A program made the translations under genes and the position numbers. Below the pieces are notes generated by a model, which was given only the letters and a program-made list of their open reading frames with translations, made no database searches and was not told the origin of the DNA. 10,755 bases of DNA from an uncultured Clostridium sp. (GTDB lineage Bacteria > Bacillota_A > Clostridia > TANB77 > CAG-508): NCBI GenBank assembly GCA_947244675.1, contig CAMXLV010000053.1:1-10755 (forward strand). The letters run 5' to 3'. Below, piece by piece: positions 5,209-10,755 of this stretch; position 1 is the stretch's first letter; every line of letters starts with the position of its first letter.

Positions 5209-6003
5209 ATGAACAAAAAAATAATGATTTTAGGTGTAATTGTGATTATAGGGATAATTGCAGGATTAATGTTTTTTAGAGCAGACAAAGGAGGAAAAGA
5301 AGAAAATACTTTAGTAATGGGGTTAGATGATAGCTTTCCGCCAATGGGATTTAGAAATGAAAATAATGAAATAGTAGGCTTTGACATAGATGTAGCTGAA
5401 GCGGTATGCGATAGGTTAGGAATGGAGCTAAAACTTCAACAAATATCATGGGCTGCAAAAGAGCAAGAACTTAATTCTGGAAATATAGATTGTATCTGGA
5501 ATGGTTTTGCGCTTAACGAAGAAAGAGCAGCAACTATGAATTTGACAGATCCTTATATAAAAGGAGAGCTATATTTTATATTGAAAAATGATAGTAAGAT
5601 AAAAGATCAAGAAGAATTAAGAGGAAAGAAAGTTGGAGTGCAAGCAGGTTCTGTGCAACAATCAGATTTAGAACAATCAGATTTAGGAAAAGATTTGGAA
5701 ATAGTACAATATAGTGATTTTCTAACAGCTTTTATGGACTTAGAAACAGGTGGTATTGATGCTGTATGTGCTTCAAGCTTAATAGGAAATTATTTGATTA
5801 CTTCAAAAAATAAAGATTTTATAACGATGGATTCAAGAGATATATCAACATCAAGAGGTTGTGTAATAGCTTTTAAATTAGGTAATGACGAGCTAAAAGA
5901 TAAAATTCAAAATACTTTATACGAGTTAAAGAAAGATGGAATATTAAGAGAAATATCCGAAAAATGGTTTGGAAAAGATATGATACTAGTAGAGGAGAAA
6001 TAA
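5209..6003 (+). CDS. amino acid ABC transporter substrate-binding protein (predicted histidine)
   Basis: A family 3 solute-binding protein of 264 residues that captures an amino acid outside the membrane for the permease and ATPase encoded behind it. Signature segments are DDSFPPMGF (40-48) and GFDIDVAEAV (57-66), with R106 in NEERAATM as the usual carboxylate-binding arginine. VGVQAGSVQQS (142-152) and GGIDAV with D184 supply the domain-2 ligand contacts. Residues 5-23 form one hydrophobic segment. No lipobox Cys follows it, although most Gram-positive binding proteins are lipoproteins, so this one is probably held by an uncleaved N-terminal anchor. Histidine specificity is inferred from the two His leader peptides in front and pepD behind; sequence alone would fit any polar amino acid. 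AGGAGG at 5195-5200 supports the start. Confidence 0.9.
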   Translation: MNKKIMILGVIVIIGIIAGLMFFRADKGGKEENTLVMGLDDSFPPMGFRNENNEIVGFDIDVAEAVCDRLGMELKLQQISWAAKEQELNSGNIDCIWNGFALNEERAATMNLTDPYIKGELYFILKNDSKIKDQEELRGKKVGVQAGSVQQSDLEQSDLGKDLEIVQYSDFLTAFMDLETGGIDAVCASSLIGNYLITSKNKDFITMDSRDISTSRGCVIAFKLGNDELKDKIQNTLYELKKDGILREISEKWFGKDMILVEEK

Positions 6004-6006
6004 TTT

Positions 6007-6657
6007 ATGGGAATTGACGAAACAATAAATGTAACTAAGATTTTGTTTTCTGGTATTGGAGTAAGTTTAAAAATATTTGTATTAACATTAATATTTTCTC
6101 TACCACTTGGAGTTATTGTAGCTTTAGCAAGAAACTCAAAATTAAAACTAATTTCAACTATTACAAAAGCGTATATTTTATTAATAAGAGGAACACCAAT
6201 AATGTTACAAATAATATTTGTATATTTTGCACCGTATTATATATTTAATATGACTTATGATAGGTTTACAGCTATAATAGTGGCATTTGTGATAAACTAT
6301 GCAGCATATTTTTCTGAAATCTTTAGAAGTGGAATAAATAGTATTTCGCAAGGTCAAAGGGAAGCGGCATATACTTTAGGATTTGATAAATTTCAAACTT
6401 TTTTCTTAATAATTTTACCACAAGTAATAAAAGTAGTATTGCCACCGATTTCTAATGAGGTAATTTCTCTTTTGAAAACTACATCTTTAGCACAGATAAT
6501 AGGCGTTACAGAAATGTTTGCATTAGCGCAAAAACAAGCTAGTTATAATTTCTCTGTTATACCATTATGTATAGCGGGAGTATATTATTTAATTTTAGTT
6601 TTCGTGATATCAATAGTATTTAGCAAATTAGAAAAGAAATTAGATTACTATAATTAA
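6007..6657 (+). CDS. amino acid ABC transporter permease (HisM/GlnP type)
   Basis: An integral membrane subunit of 216 residues, the usual length for polar amino acid permeases of the HisMQ family. Hydrophobic segments lie at about 12-41, 56-80, 86-106, 135-150 and 183-205. The cytoplasmic EAA loop that docks on the ATPase is plain, with QREAAYTLGF at 116-125 and LIILPQ at 134-139. RGTP at 61-64 is another family hallmark. It begins 3 nt after the binding protein's stop, and its ribosome binding site (GAGGAG) lies inside the end of that gene, so translation is probably coupled. Only one permease gene is present, so the channel is expected to be a homodimer. Confidence 0.92.
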   Translation: MGIDETINVTKILFSGIGVSLKIFVLTLIFSLPLGVIVALARNSKLKLISTITKAYILLIRGTPIMLQIIFVYFAPYYIFNMTYDRFTAIIVAFVINYAAYFSEIFRSGINSISQGQREAAYTLGFDKFQTFFLIILPQVIKVVLPPISNEVISLLKTTSLAQIIGVTEMFALAQKQASYNFSVIPLCIAGVYYLILVFVISIVFSKLEKKLDYYN

Positions 6658-6674
6658 ATGAATAGGAGGAGAAT

Positions 6675-8864
6675 ATGAATGTATTAGAAGTAAAACAGGT
6701 GTCTAAAAAATATGGTAAATTAGACGTTATAAAAGATGTCTCTTTAGAAGTAAAAGAAGGTGAAACCTTGGTAATATTAGGACCTTCAGGCTCAGGAAAA
6801 TCTACTTTATTAAGATGTATAAATAATTTAGAGAAAATTAATTCAGGAAATATAATTATAAATGGCGAAAAAATGATTAAAGAATATAAATCGTCTAAGC
6901 CCGTTTATAATGATAAAGAAGTTTTAAATAAAATAAACTTGTCAACAGGTATGGTTTTTCAAGATTTTAATTTGTTTCCACACTTATCTGTAAAAGAAAA
7001 TATAACTAAGGCCTTAATATCAGTGCTAAAAAAAGATAAATTAGAAGCAGATGAAATTGCCTACGGATTATTGAAAAAAATGGATTTAATTAGTAAGGCT
7101 AATTCATATCCTTGTGATTTATCAGGCGGTCAAAAGCAAAGAGTATCAATAGCTAGATGCTTGGCAATAAACCCTAAAATAATTTGTATGGATGAGCCAA
7201 CAAGCGCCTTAGATCCGGAATTAGTAGGTGAAGTTTTAAAAGTTATAAAAGACTTAGCAAAAGAAAAAAGAACAATGATAATAGTTACGCATGAGATAAA
7301 GTTTGCAGAGGAGGTCGCAGATAGAGTAATTTTTATGGACGAAGGGAAGATTGTTGAAGAAGGAAGCCCAAGCCAAGTAATAGGAAATCCTAAAAAGGAA
7401 AGAACTAGAGAATTTTTGAAAAGGTATATTAATATAAAGGAGGATAAAATGGAAAAATTAAATAGTAATGAAATTGAACCAAAAAAAGTTATAAAGTTTT
7501 TTGAAGAAATAAGCGAAATTCCAAGAGAATCTGGAAATGAAGAAGGAATAAAAAATTATCTAATAAAATTTGCCAAAGAAAGAAATTTGGAAGTTTATGA
7601 AGATAAAGATTACAATGTAATAATAAAAAAAGAAGCAGCAAAGGGAAAGGAAAACAATGAGCCAATTGCACTTCAAGCTCACACAGATATGGTATGCGAA
7701 AAAAGAGCAGATATAAAACATGACTTTGAAAAAGATCCAATTATATTATATAAAGATGGAGATTATATAAGAGCTAATGGTACGACTTTGGGCGCTGATA
7801 ATGGAATTGGAGTTGCTCAAATATTAGCTTTACTAGATTCACAAGATATGAAAACACCAAAATTGGAAGCAATATTTACAGTACAAGAAGAAAGTACAAT
7901 GATAGGTGCAATTAATATTGATTTAAGTAAGTTGCAAAGCAAAAAAATAATATCTTTAGATGGTGGCAGAGAAGGCAAAATATTAGTAGGTTCTGCTAAT
8001 TGTTTAGAATGGAAATCAAGATTAGAAAAAGAATATATTAGTGTTCCAGAAGGATATACAAAGTATGAGCTGAAATATGATAATTTTAAAGGTGGTCATT
8101 CAGGTGGAAATATTGGTGATATAAAAAGAGGAAATCCAATAAAATTAGGAATTAGTATATTAAAACAGATAGGAAATGTTTACATTGAAGAAGTATTTGG
8201 AGGAAGCCAAGTTAATGTTATTCCTAGAGATTTTGACATAAAGTTTTATACTAAATCAGATAAACTAATAGAAATAGAAAATTTAATTAATGAACAAAAA
8301 GAATTCTATGGAAAAGTAAATATTGAAGTAAAAGAAATTGCAAATGGAGAAAAGTGCTTTTCTGAAAATCTTACAAATAGAATAATAGATTTTATTTATA
8401 ATTATGAAAACGGAGCTTTGGAATATGTGAATAACAATGTTATATTATCTTGTAATATGGCAGAAATAAAAGAAGATGAGAATTATGTGAATATAGGATA
8501 TTCAACTAGAGCAAATAATTTAAGTTTAAGAAATAAATATTTAGAAAGATTAGATAAATTAGTAAAAAAGAATGGATTAGAAATATTTTGGAGCCAAGAA
8601 TTAAAAGGAGTAGAACAAGATATAAATAATGATTTGATTTTAAAATGTAATGAAGTTTATAAAAATCTATATAATAGAAATTTAGAGAAAATGATTACAC
8701 AAGGCGTTGTAGAAGGTGGATTTTTCTTAAGTAAAGTAAAGGATTTACAATATGTTTGTATTGGACCAAATACTGAAGATGTACACAGCCCAAATGAAAG
8801 AGTTTCAATTACTTCACTAAAAAACACTTATGAATATTTACAAGAGTTGTTGACTTCTTTTTAA
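6675..8864 (+). CDS. amino acid ABC transporter ATPase read in frame into PepD (729-aa fusion ORF)
   Basis: Residues 1-258 are a HisP/GlnQ-type ATPase that powers import: Walker A GPSGSGKS (36-43), Q-loop Q96, signature LSGGQ (149-153), Walker B IICMDEP (169-175), D-loop SALD and switch His206. The family normally stops near residue 245-255, after a FLKRY-like end. Here no stop follows FLKRYINIKEDK, and the frame continues into a complete aminoacyl-histidine dipeptidase from residue 259. AGGAGGAG at 6664-6671 starts the ATPase. A GGAGG and ATG at the join suggest that the two were separate genes and that a stop was lost recently; one substitution in any of three junction codons would restore it. 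Products could be the fusion, free PepD, or both. A sequencing or assembly error at the join is a realistic alternative. Confidence 0.85.
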   Translation: MNVLEVKQVSKKYGKLDVIKDVSLEVKEGETLVILGPSGSGKSTLLRCINNLEKINSGNIIINGEKMIKEYKSSKPVYNDKEVLNKINLSTGMVFQDFNLFPHLSVKENITKALISVLKKDKLEADEIAYGLLKKMDLISKANSYPCDLSGGQKQRVSIARCLAINPKIICMDEPTSALDPELVGEVLKVIKDLAKEKRTMIIVTHEIKFAEEVADRVIFMDEGKIVEEGSPSQVIGNPKKERTREFLKRYINIKEDKMEKLNSNEIEPKKVIKFFEEISEIPRESGNEEGIKNYLIKFAKERNLEVYEDKDYNVIIKKEAAKGKENNEPIALQAHTDMVCEKRADIKHDFEKDPIILYKDGDYIRANGTTLGADNGIGVAQILALLDSQDMKTPKLEAIFTVQEESTMIGAINIDLSKLQSKKIISLDGGREGKILVGSANCLEWKSRLEKEYISVPEGYTKYELKYDNFKGGHSGGNIGDIKRGNPIKLGISILKQIGNVYIEEVFGGSQVNVIPRDFDIKFYTKSDKLIEIENLINEQKEFYGKVNIEVKEIANGEKCFSENLTNRIIDFIYNYENGALEYVNNNVILSCNMAEIKEDENYVNIGYSTRANNLSLRNKYLERLDKLVKKNGLEIFWSQELKGVEQDINNDLILKCNEVYKNLYNRNLEKMITQGVVEGGFFLSKVKDLQYVCIGPNTEDVHSPNERVSITSLKNTYEYLQELLTSF
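7449..8864 (+). CDS. pepD: aminoacyl-histidine dipeptidase (internal start)
   Basis: A cytosolic zinc dipeptidase of the M20 family that cleaves Xaa-His dipeptides such as carnosine and releases histidine. From the internal ATG it is 471 residues, close to the usual length of about 480. Metal and catalytic residues are present: HTD with H78 and D80, bridging D117 in LGADNG, the general-base pair E147-E148 in VQEEST, D171 in SLDGG, and H446 in EDVHSP. KGGHSGGNI (214-222) with H217 marks the lid/dimerisation domain insert typical of PepD. AAAGGAGG ends 5 nt before the ATG, inside the ATPase reading frame, so PepD can be made independently of the upstream fusion. Placed behind a His-leader-controlled importer, it completes a route from peptide-bound to free histidine. 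Confidence 0.92.
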   Translation: MEKLNSNEIEPKKVIKFFEEISEIPRESGNEEGIKNYLIKFAKERNLEVYEDKDYNVIIKKEAAKGKENNEPIALQAHTDMVCEKRADIKHDFEKDPIILYKDGDYIRANGTTLGADNGIGVAQILALLDSQDMKTPKLEAIFTVQEESTMIGAINIDLSKLQSKKIISLDGGREGKILVGSANCLEWKSRLEKEYISVPEGYTKYELKYDNFKGGHSGGNIGDIKRGNPIKLGISILKQIGNVYIEEVFGGSQVNVIPRDFDIKFYTKSDKLIEIENLINEQKEFYGKVNIEVKEIANGEKCFSENLTNRIIDFIYNYENGALEYVNNNVILSCNMAEIKEDENYVNIGYSTRANNLSLRNKYLERLDKLVKKNGLEIFWSQELKGVEQDINNDLILKCNEVYKNLYNRNLEKMITQGVVEGGFFLSKVKDLQYVCIGPNTEDVHSPNERVSITSLKNTYEYLQELLTSF

Positions 8865-8881
8865 TTTTATTGAAAGATATA

Positions 8882-8910
8882 TTGACAAACAAAACTTATT
8901 AATATAGCAT
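8882..8910 (+). promoter_or_regulatory. promoter of cysK
   Basis: A perfect TTGACA (8882-8887) is followed after 17 nt by TAGCAT (8905-8910), a weaker -10. It lies between pepD and cysK, where I see no terminator, so cysK may also receive read-through from the histidine operon. Confidence 0.6.
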
Positions 8911-8946
8911 AAAATAATTATCAGAAATAAAATTGAGGAGGAACTA

Positions 8947-9912
8947 ATGAGCATAAAGGTAGGAAATACACCAATGATAAAAATAAAGTATAGGTATAAC
9001 GGAAAAGAAAGTTATATCTATACTAAACTAGAATCATATAACATATCAGGCAGTATAAAAGATAGAGTAGCGTATTATATGTTAAATAAGGCATATGAAG
9101 AGGGAAAATTAAAAAAAGGTATGGAAATTGTTGAAGCAACTAGTGGAAATACAGGAATATCACTTGCAGCAATTGGAAGAGCCATGGGAAATCCAGCACA
9201 TATATTTATGCCAGATTGGGTAAGTACAGAAAGATTGAATTTAATGAAAATGTATGGGGCGAAAGTAACTCTAGTGTCGAGAGAAGAGGGAGGCTTCAAA
9301 AAAGCAATTTCCTTAGCGGAAGAATATGCAAAGGAAAACAAAGCATTTTTAGCAAACCAGTTTTCAAACAAGTATAATATACTAGCGCACTATGAAACGA
9401 CTGCAAAAGAAATTATAGATACTTTAGGACATAAGATTGGTGGATTTGTTTCGGGAGTTGGAACAGGAGGTACTTTGATAGGTACAGCTAAAAGGCTTGA
9501 AGAATTTGATAAAAGTATAAAGATATATGCAATGGAGCCAGATAAGATGCCAATGTTATCTCAAAATAAAATAATAGCTAGTCATAAAATAGAAGGAATT
9601 GGAGACGACTTTATTCCAGATATTGTAGATAAGACTTTAATTGATGAGATAATAACAGTAGATGATGATGATAGCATAAATATGTCGAGAAAAATAGCAC
9701 TGGAACTTGGAATAGGAGTTGGAATATCGTCAGGAGCAAACATGCTTGCAAGTATAATCGCTAAAGAAAATAATAGCAAAGCAATTGTAACAGTATTTGC
9801 TGATGATAATAAGAAATATATTTCTACTGATTTAAGTAAACAGGTAGATAAAAATTCAAGATTTATTTCAAACAAAATAGAATTATTAGATTATGAATTT
9901 TTAAATATTTGA
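8947..9912 (+). CDS. cysK: cysteine synthase (O-acetylserine sulfhydrylase)
   Basis: A cytosolic PLP enzyme of 321 residues that makes cysteine from O-acetylserine and sulfide. It is a fold-type II family member with all key sites: the Schiff-base lysine K38 in SIKDR, substrate loop TSGNTG (65-70), phosphate-binding GTGGT (172-176) and the PLP pyridine contact in GISSGAN (259-265). The start is set by GAGGAGG at 8936-8942, and translation ends in a TGA stop. The C-terminus from about 296 adds roughly 25 residues beyond YISTDL, where many CysK proteins end, with no recognisable motif. No cysE or sulfur regulator is alongside. A cystathionine beta-synthase-like role cannot be excluded, but length and motifs favour cysteine synthase. 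Confidence 0.88.
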   Translation: MSIKVGNTPMIKIKYRYNGKESYIYTKLESYNISGSIKDRVAYYMLNKAYEEGKLKKGMEIVEATSGNTGISLAAIGRAMGNPAHIFMPDWVSTERLNLMKMYGAKVTLVSREEGGFKKAISLAEEYAKENKAFLANQFSNKYNILAHYETTAKEIIDTLGHKIGGFVSGVGTGGTLIGTAKRLEEFDKSIKIYAMEPDKMPMLSQNKIIASHKIEGIGDDFIPDIVDKTLIDEIITVDDDDSINMSRKIALELGIGVGISSGANMLASIIAKENNSKAIVTVFADDNKKYISTDLSKQVDKNSRFISNKIELLDYEFLNI

Positions 9913-9997
9913 AATTTAGTGTTTACTATTAATGATATAAGTTGAATAGATATAGATAGTTTTTGTAACTAATTTCCATAAAAAATCCAAAAAACTA

Positions 9998-10026
9998 TTT
10001 ACAAAAAAATAAAGATATGCTAAGAT
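9998..10026 (+). promoter_or_regulatory. upstream candidate promoter of the pilin gene
   Basis: TTTACA (9998-10003) and TAAGAT (10021-10026) are spaced by 17 nt, about 60 nt upstream of a better promoter. It overlaps the right arm of a 9-bp inverted repeat (ATAGTTTTT 9956-9964, AAAAACTAT 9990-9998). Confidence 0.35.
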
Positions 10027-10042
10027 TAGAATATCGAACAAA

Positions 10043-10052
10043 GTACATGTAC
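10043..10052. repeat. 10-bp palindrome GTACATGTAC, possible operator
   Basis: A perfect palindrome lies 9 nt upstream of the -35 of the main pilin promoter and downstream of the other candidate promoter. The position suits a repressor or activator site, but no regulator gene is in view. Confidence 0.3.
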
Positions 10053-10061
10053 ACAAATATA

Positions 10062-10090
10062 TTGAAAAATTTATAAAAATGTGATATAAT
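10062..10090 (+). promoter_or_regulatory. main promoter of the pilin gene
   Basis: TTGAAA (10062-10067) and a perfect TATAAT (10085-10090) are 17 nt apart, ending 35 nt before the pilin ATG. Confidence 0.8.
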
Positions 10091-10125
10091 TAGTGTAGTG
10101 TAGAGAGAAAAAGGAGGATTTTGTT

Positions 10126-10497
10126 ATGACAAAAAAAGTTATGAAAATAGTAGCAGTTTTGTTAGCAGTAGCTGTAGTAGCATCTTTAGCAGTTAGCGTA
10201 TCTGCAGCAGATATTGATTTAAACCAATTTAATGGTATGACTGATTCATCTGGTGCAAGTACAAGTGTTACAAAAATTATTGGTGCTTTAATCAACATCA
10301 TTCAAATTATTGGTAGCGGTGTTGCTATCATCATGTTGATTGTTTTAGCTATCAAATACATCTCTGCAGCTCCTGGTGATAAAGCAGATATCAAAAAACA
10401 TGCTGTTGTATACGTAGTAGGTGCTATAGTATTATTCGCAGCAACAGGTATCTTACAAATCATCAAAAACTTTTCTACAAACGTTAATGCAGCTTAG
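10126..10497 (+). CDS. type IV secretion system pilin-like protein (VirB2/TrbC type)
   Basis: A 123-residue small membrane protein. It has a Sec signal peptide (residues 1-27, cleavage after VSA), a short polar Ser/Thr/Gly region, and two hydrophobic helices at about 50-79 and 92-114 separated by the loop APGDKADIKKH. This layout and the IIGSGVAIIMLIVLAIKYI segment match the T4SS pilin / TrbC-VirB2 group, which forms the pilus or channel base of conjugation systems; Gram-positive versions usually stay in the membrane. Its Ile codons are about 10 ATC, 7 ATT and 2 ATA, whereas neighbouring genes favour ATA. That points to high expression or a different origin. Strong AGGAGG at 10111-10116. Its own promoter and terminator isolate it from the next gene. 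Confidence 0.8.
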   Translation: MTKKVMKIVAVLLAVAVVASLAVSVSAADIDLNQFNGMTDSSGASTSVTKIIGALINIIQIIGSGVAIIMLIVLAIKYISAAPGDKADIKKHAVVYVVGAIVLFAATGILQIIKNFSTNVNAA

Positions 10498-10532
10498 TGT
10501 TTTTGAGATAGTAAACAAGAAATTGAATATTG

Positions 10533-10561
10533 AAAAATGCACACTTAGGTGTGCATTTTTT
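10533..10561 (+). terminator. intrinsic terminator after the pilin gene
   Basis: AAAAATGCACAC (10533-10544), loop TTAG and GTGTGCATTTTT (10549-10560), with a T run through 10561, give a 12-bp perfect stem. The A/T ends let it work on both strands. Confidence 0.88.
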
Positions 10562-10593
10562 GTAATTTTTTAAAGAATTAGGTAAAAAAGGTA

Positions 10594-10622
10594 TTGAAAA
10601 AAGGAAATGCTTAATATATAAT
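10594..10622 (+). promoter_or_regulatory. promoter of the partial gene at the window end
   Basis: TTGAAA (10594-10599) and TATAAT (10617-10622) with a 17-nt spacer, 35 nt before the ATG at 10657. The hexamers and distance to ATG match those of the pilin promoter. Confidence 0.75.
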
Positions 10623-10656
10623 ATATCTAAGAAACATGCGCAAAGGAGGCAAACCT

Positions 10657-10755
10657 ATGAAAATAAAGGGATTTATAAAGATTGCGCTAATGGTGCTAAT
10701 AGTAATTATGATATTTAGTAGCATAGCTTATGCAGATAATGATAATTTTTCTTTT
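10657..10755 (+). CDS. secreted or membrane protein, 5' end only (partial)
   Basis: The first 33 codons of a gene that runs off the window. AAAGGAGG (10643-10649) lies 7 nt before the ATG. The N-terminus is a typical signal peptide: MKIKGFIK, then a hydrophobic core (about 9-20), and SSIAYA followed by DNDN as a likely cleavage site. It directly follows the pilin gene, so a type IV secretion component or a second pilin-like protein is plausible. The visible part has no diagnostic motif. Confidence 0.7.
   Translation, partial: MKIKGFIKIALMVLIVIMIFSSIAYADNDNFSF

Noticed and set aside
7489..7740. Minus-strand frame inside pepD
   Set aside because: It is a Leu/Phe-rich shadow of the peptidase, with no start signals.
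9582..9875. Minus-strand frame inside cysK (another lies at 9075-9371)
   Set aside because: Shadows of cysK, whose PLP motifs are complete on the plus strand.
9956..9998. Terminator after cysK
   Set aside because: The inverted repeat ATAGTTTTT/AAAAACTAT is A/T-only apart from one G-C pair, has a 25-nt loop and no T tract after it.

Overview
The window comes from a very AT-rich Gram-positive bacterium, most likely an uncultured gut-type member of the Clostridia. The evidence is strong AGGAGG ribosome binding sites, heavy ATA/AAA/TTA codon use, Clostridia-like protein families, and TGA used as a normal stop (end of cysK), which argues against a Mycoplasma-type code.

Layout. (1) 1-2467 is defence or mobile-element material: a 672-residue reverse transcriptase with a C-terminal HEPN-like segment, of AbiA abortive-infection type, ending in a terminator whose loop holds its stop codon. 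A small unrecognised gene faces it on the minus strand. (2) 2468-3245 has no intact gene. It holds an integrase-tail-like snippet and a badly decayed gene ending in an HNH-like start. (3) 3271-3624 encodes an ArsC/Spx-fold thioredoxin-like protein with a bidirectional terminator behind it. A short minus-strand promoter/ORF unit runs into that terminator. (4) 3944-4729 encodes an unrecognised 261-residue protein with a Rossmann-like glycine-rich stretch.

(5) 4740-8864 is the centrepiece, a histidine acquisition operon. A near-consensus promoter is followed by two tandem leader units about 170 nt apart. Each has its own ribosome binding site, a 14-codon leader peptide with three consecutive His codons (HHHRK-stop), and RNA segments that can fold in mutually exclusive ways ending in an intrinsic terminator. 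Behind them lie a polar amino acid ABC transporter (binding protein, permease, ATPase) and an aminoacyl-histidine dipeptidase (PepD). The ATPase gene has no stop codon and reads in frame into pepD, which keeps its own ribosome binding site and ATG. Leader peptides, importer and Xaa-His peptidase together indicate histidine and histidyl-dipeptide scavenging, switched on when charged tRNA-His is scarce.

(6) 8947-9912 is a cysteine synthase gene with its own promoter. (7) 10126 onward begins a type IV secretion locus: a VirB2/TrbC-like pilin with a strong promoter, codon use unlike its neighbours and a terminator, then another promoter and the first 33 codons of a secreted or membrane protein cut off by the window edge.

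The strongest candidate for something undescribed is the tandem histidine leader-peptide attenuator. Its segment geometry suggests that a ribosome stalled at the His codons leaves segment 1 exposed, the opposite of the enterobacterial his/trp layout.
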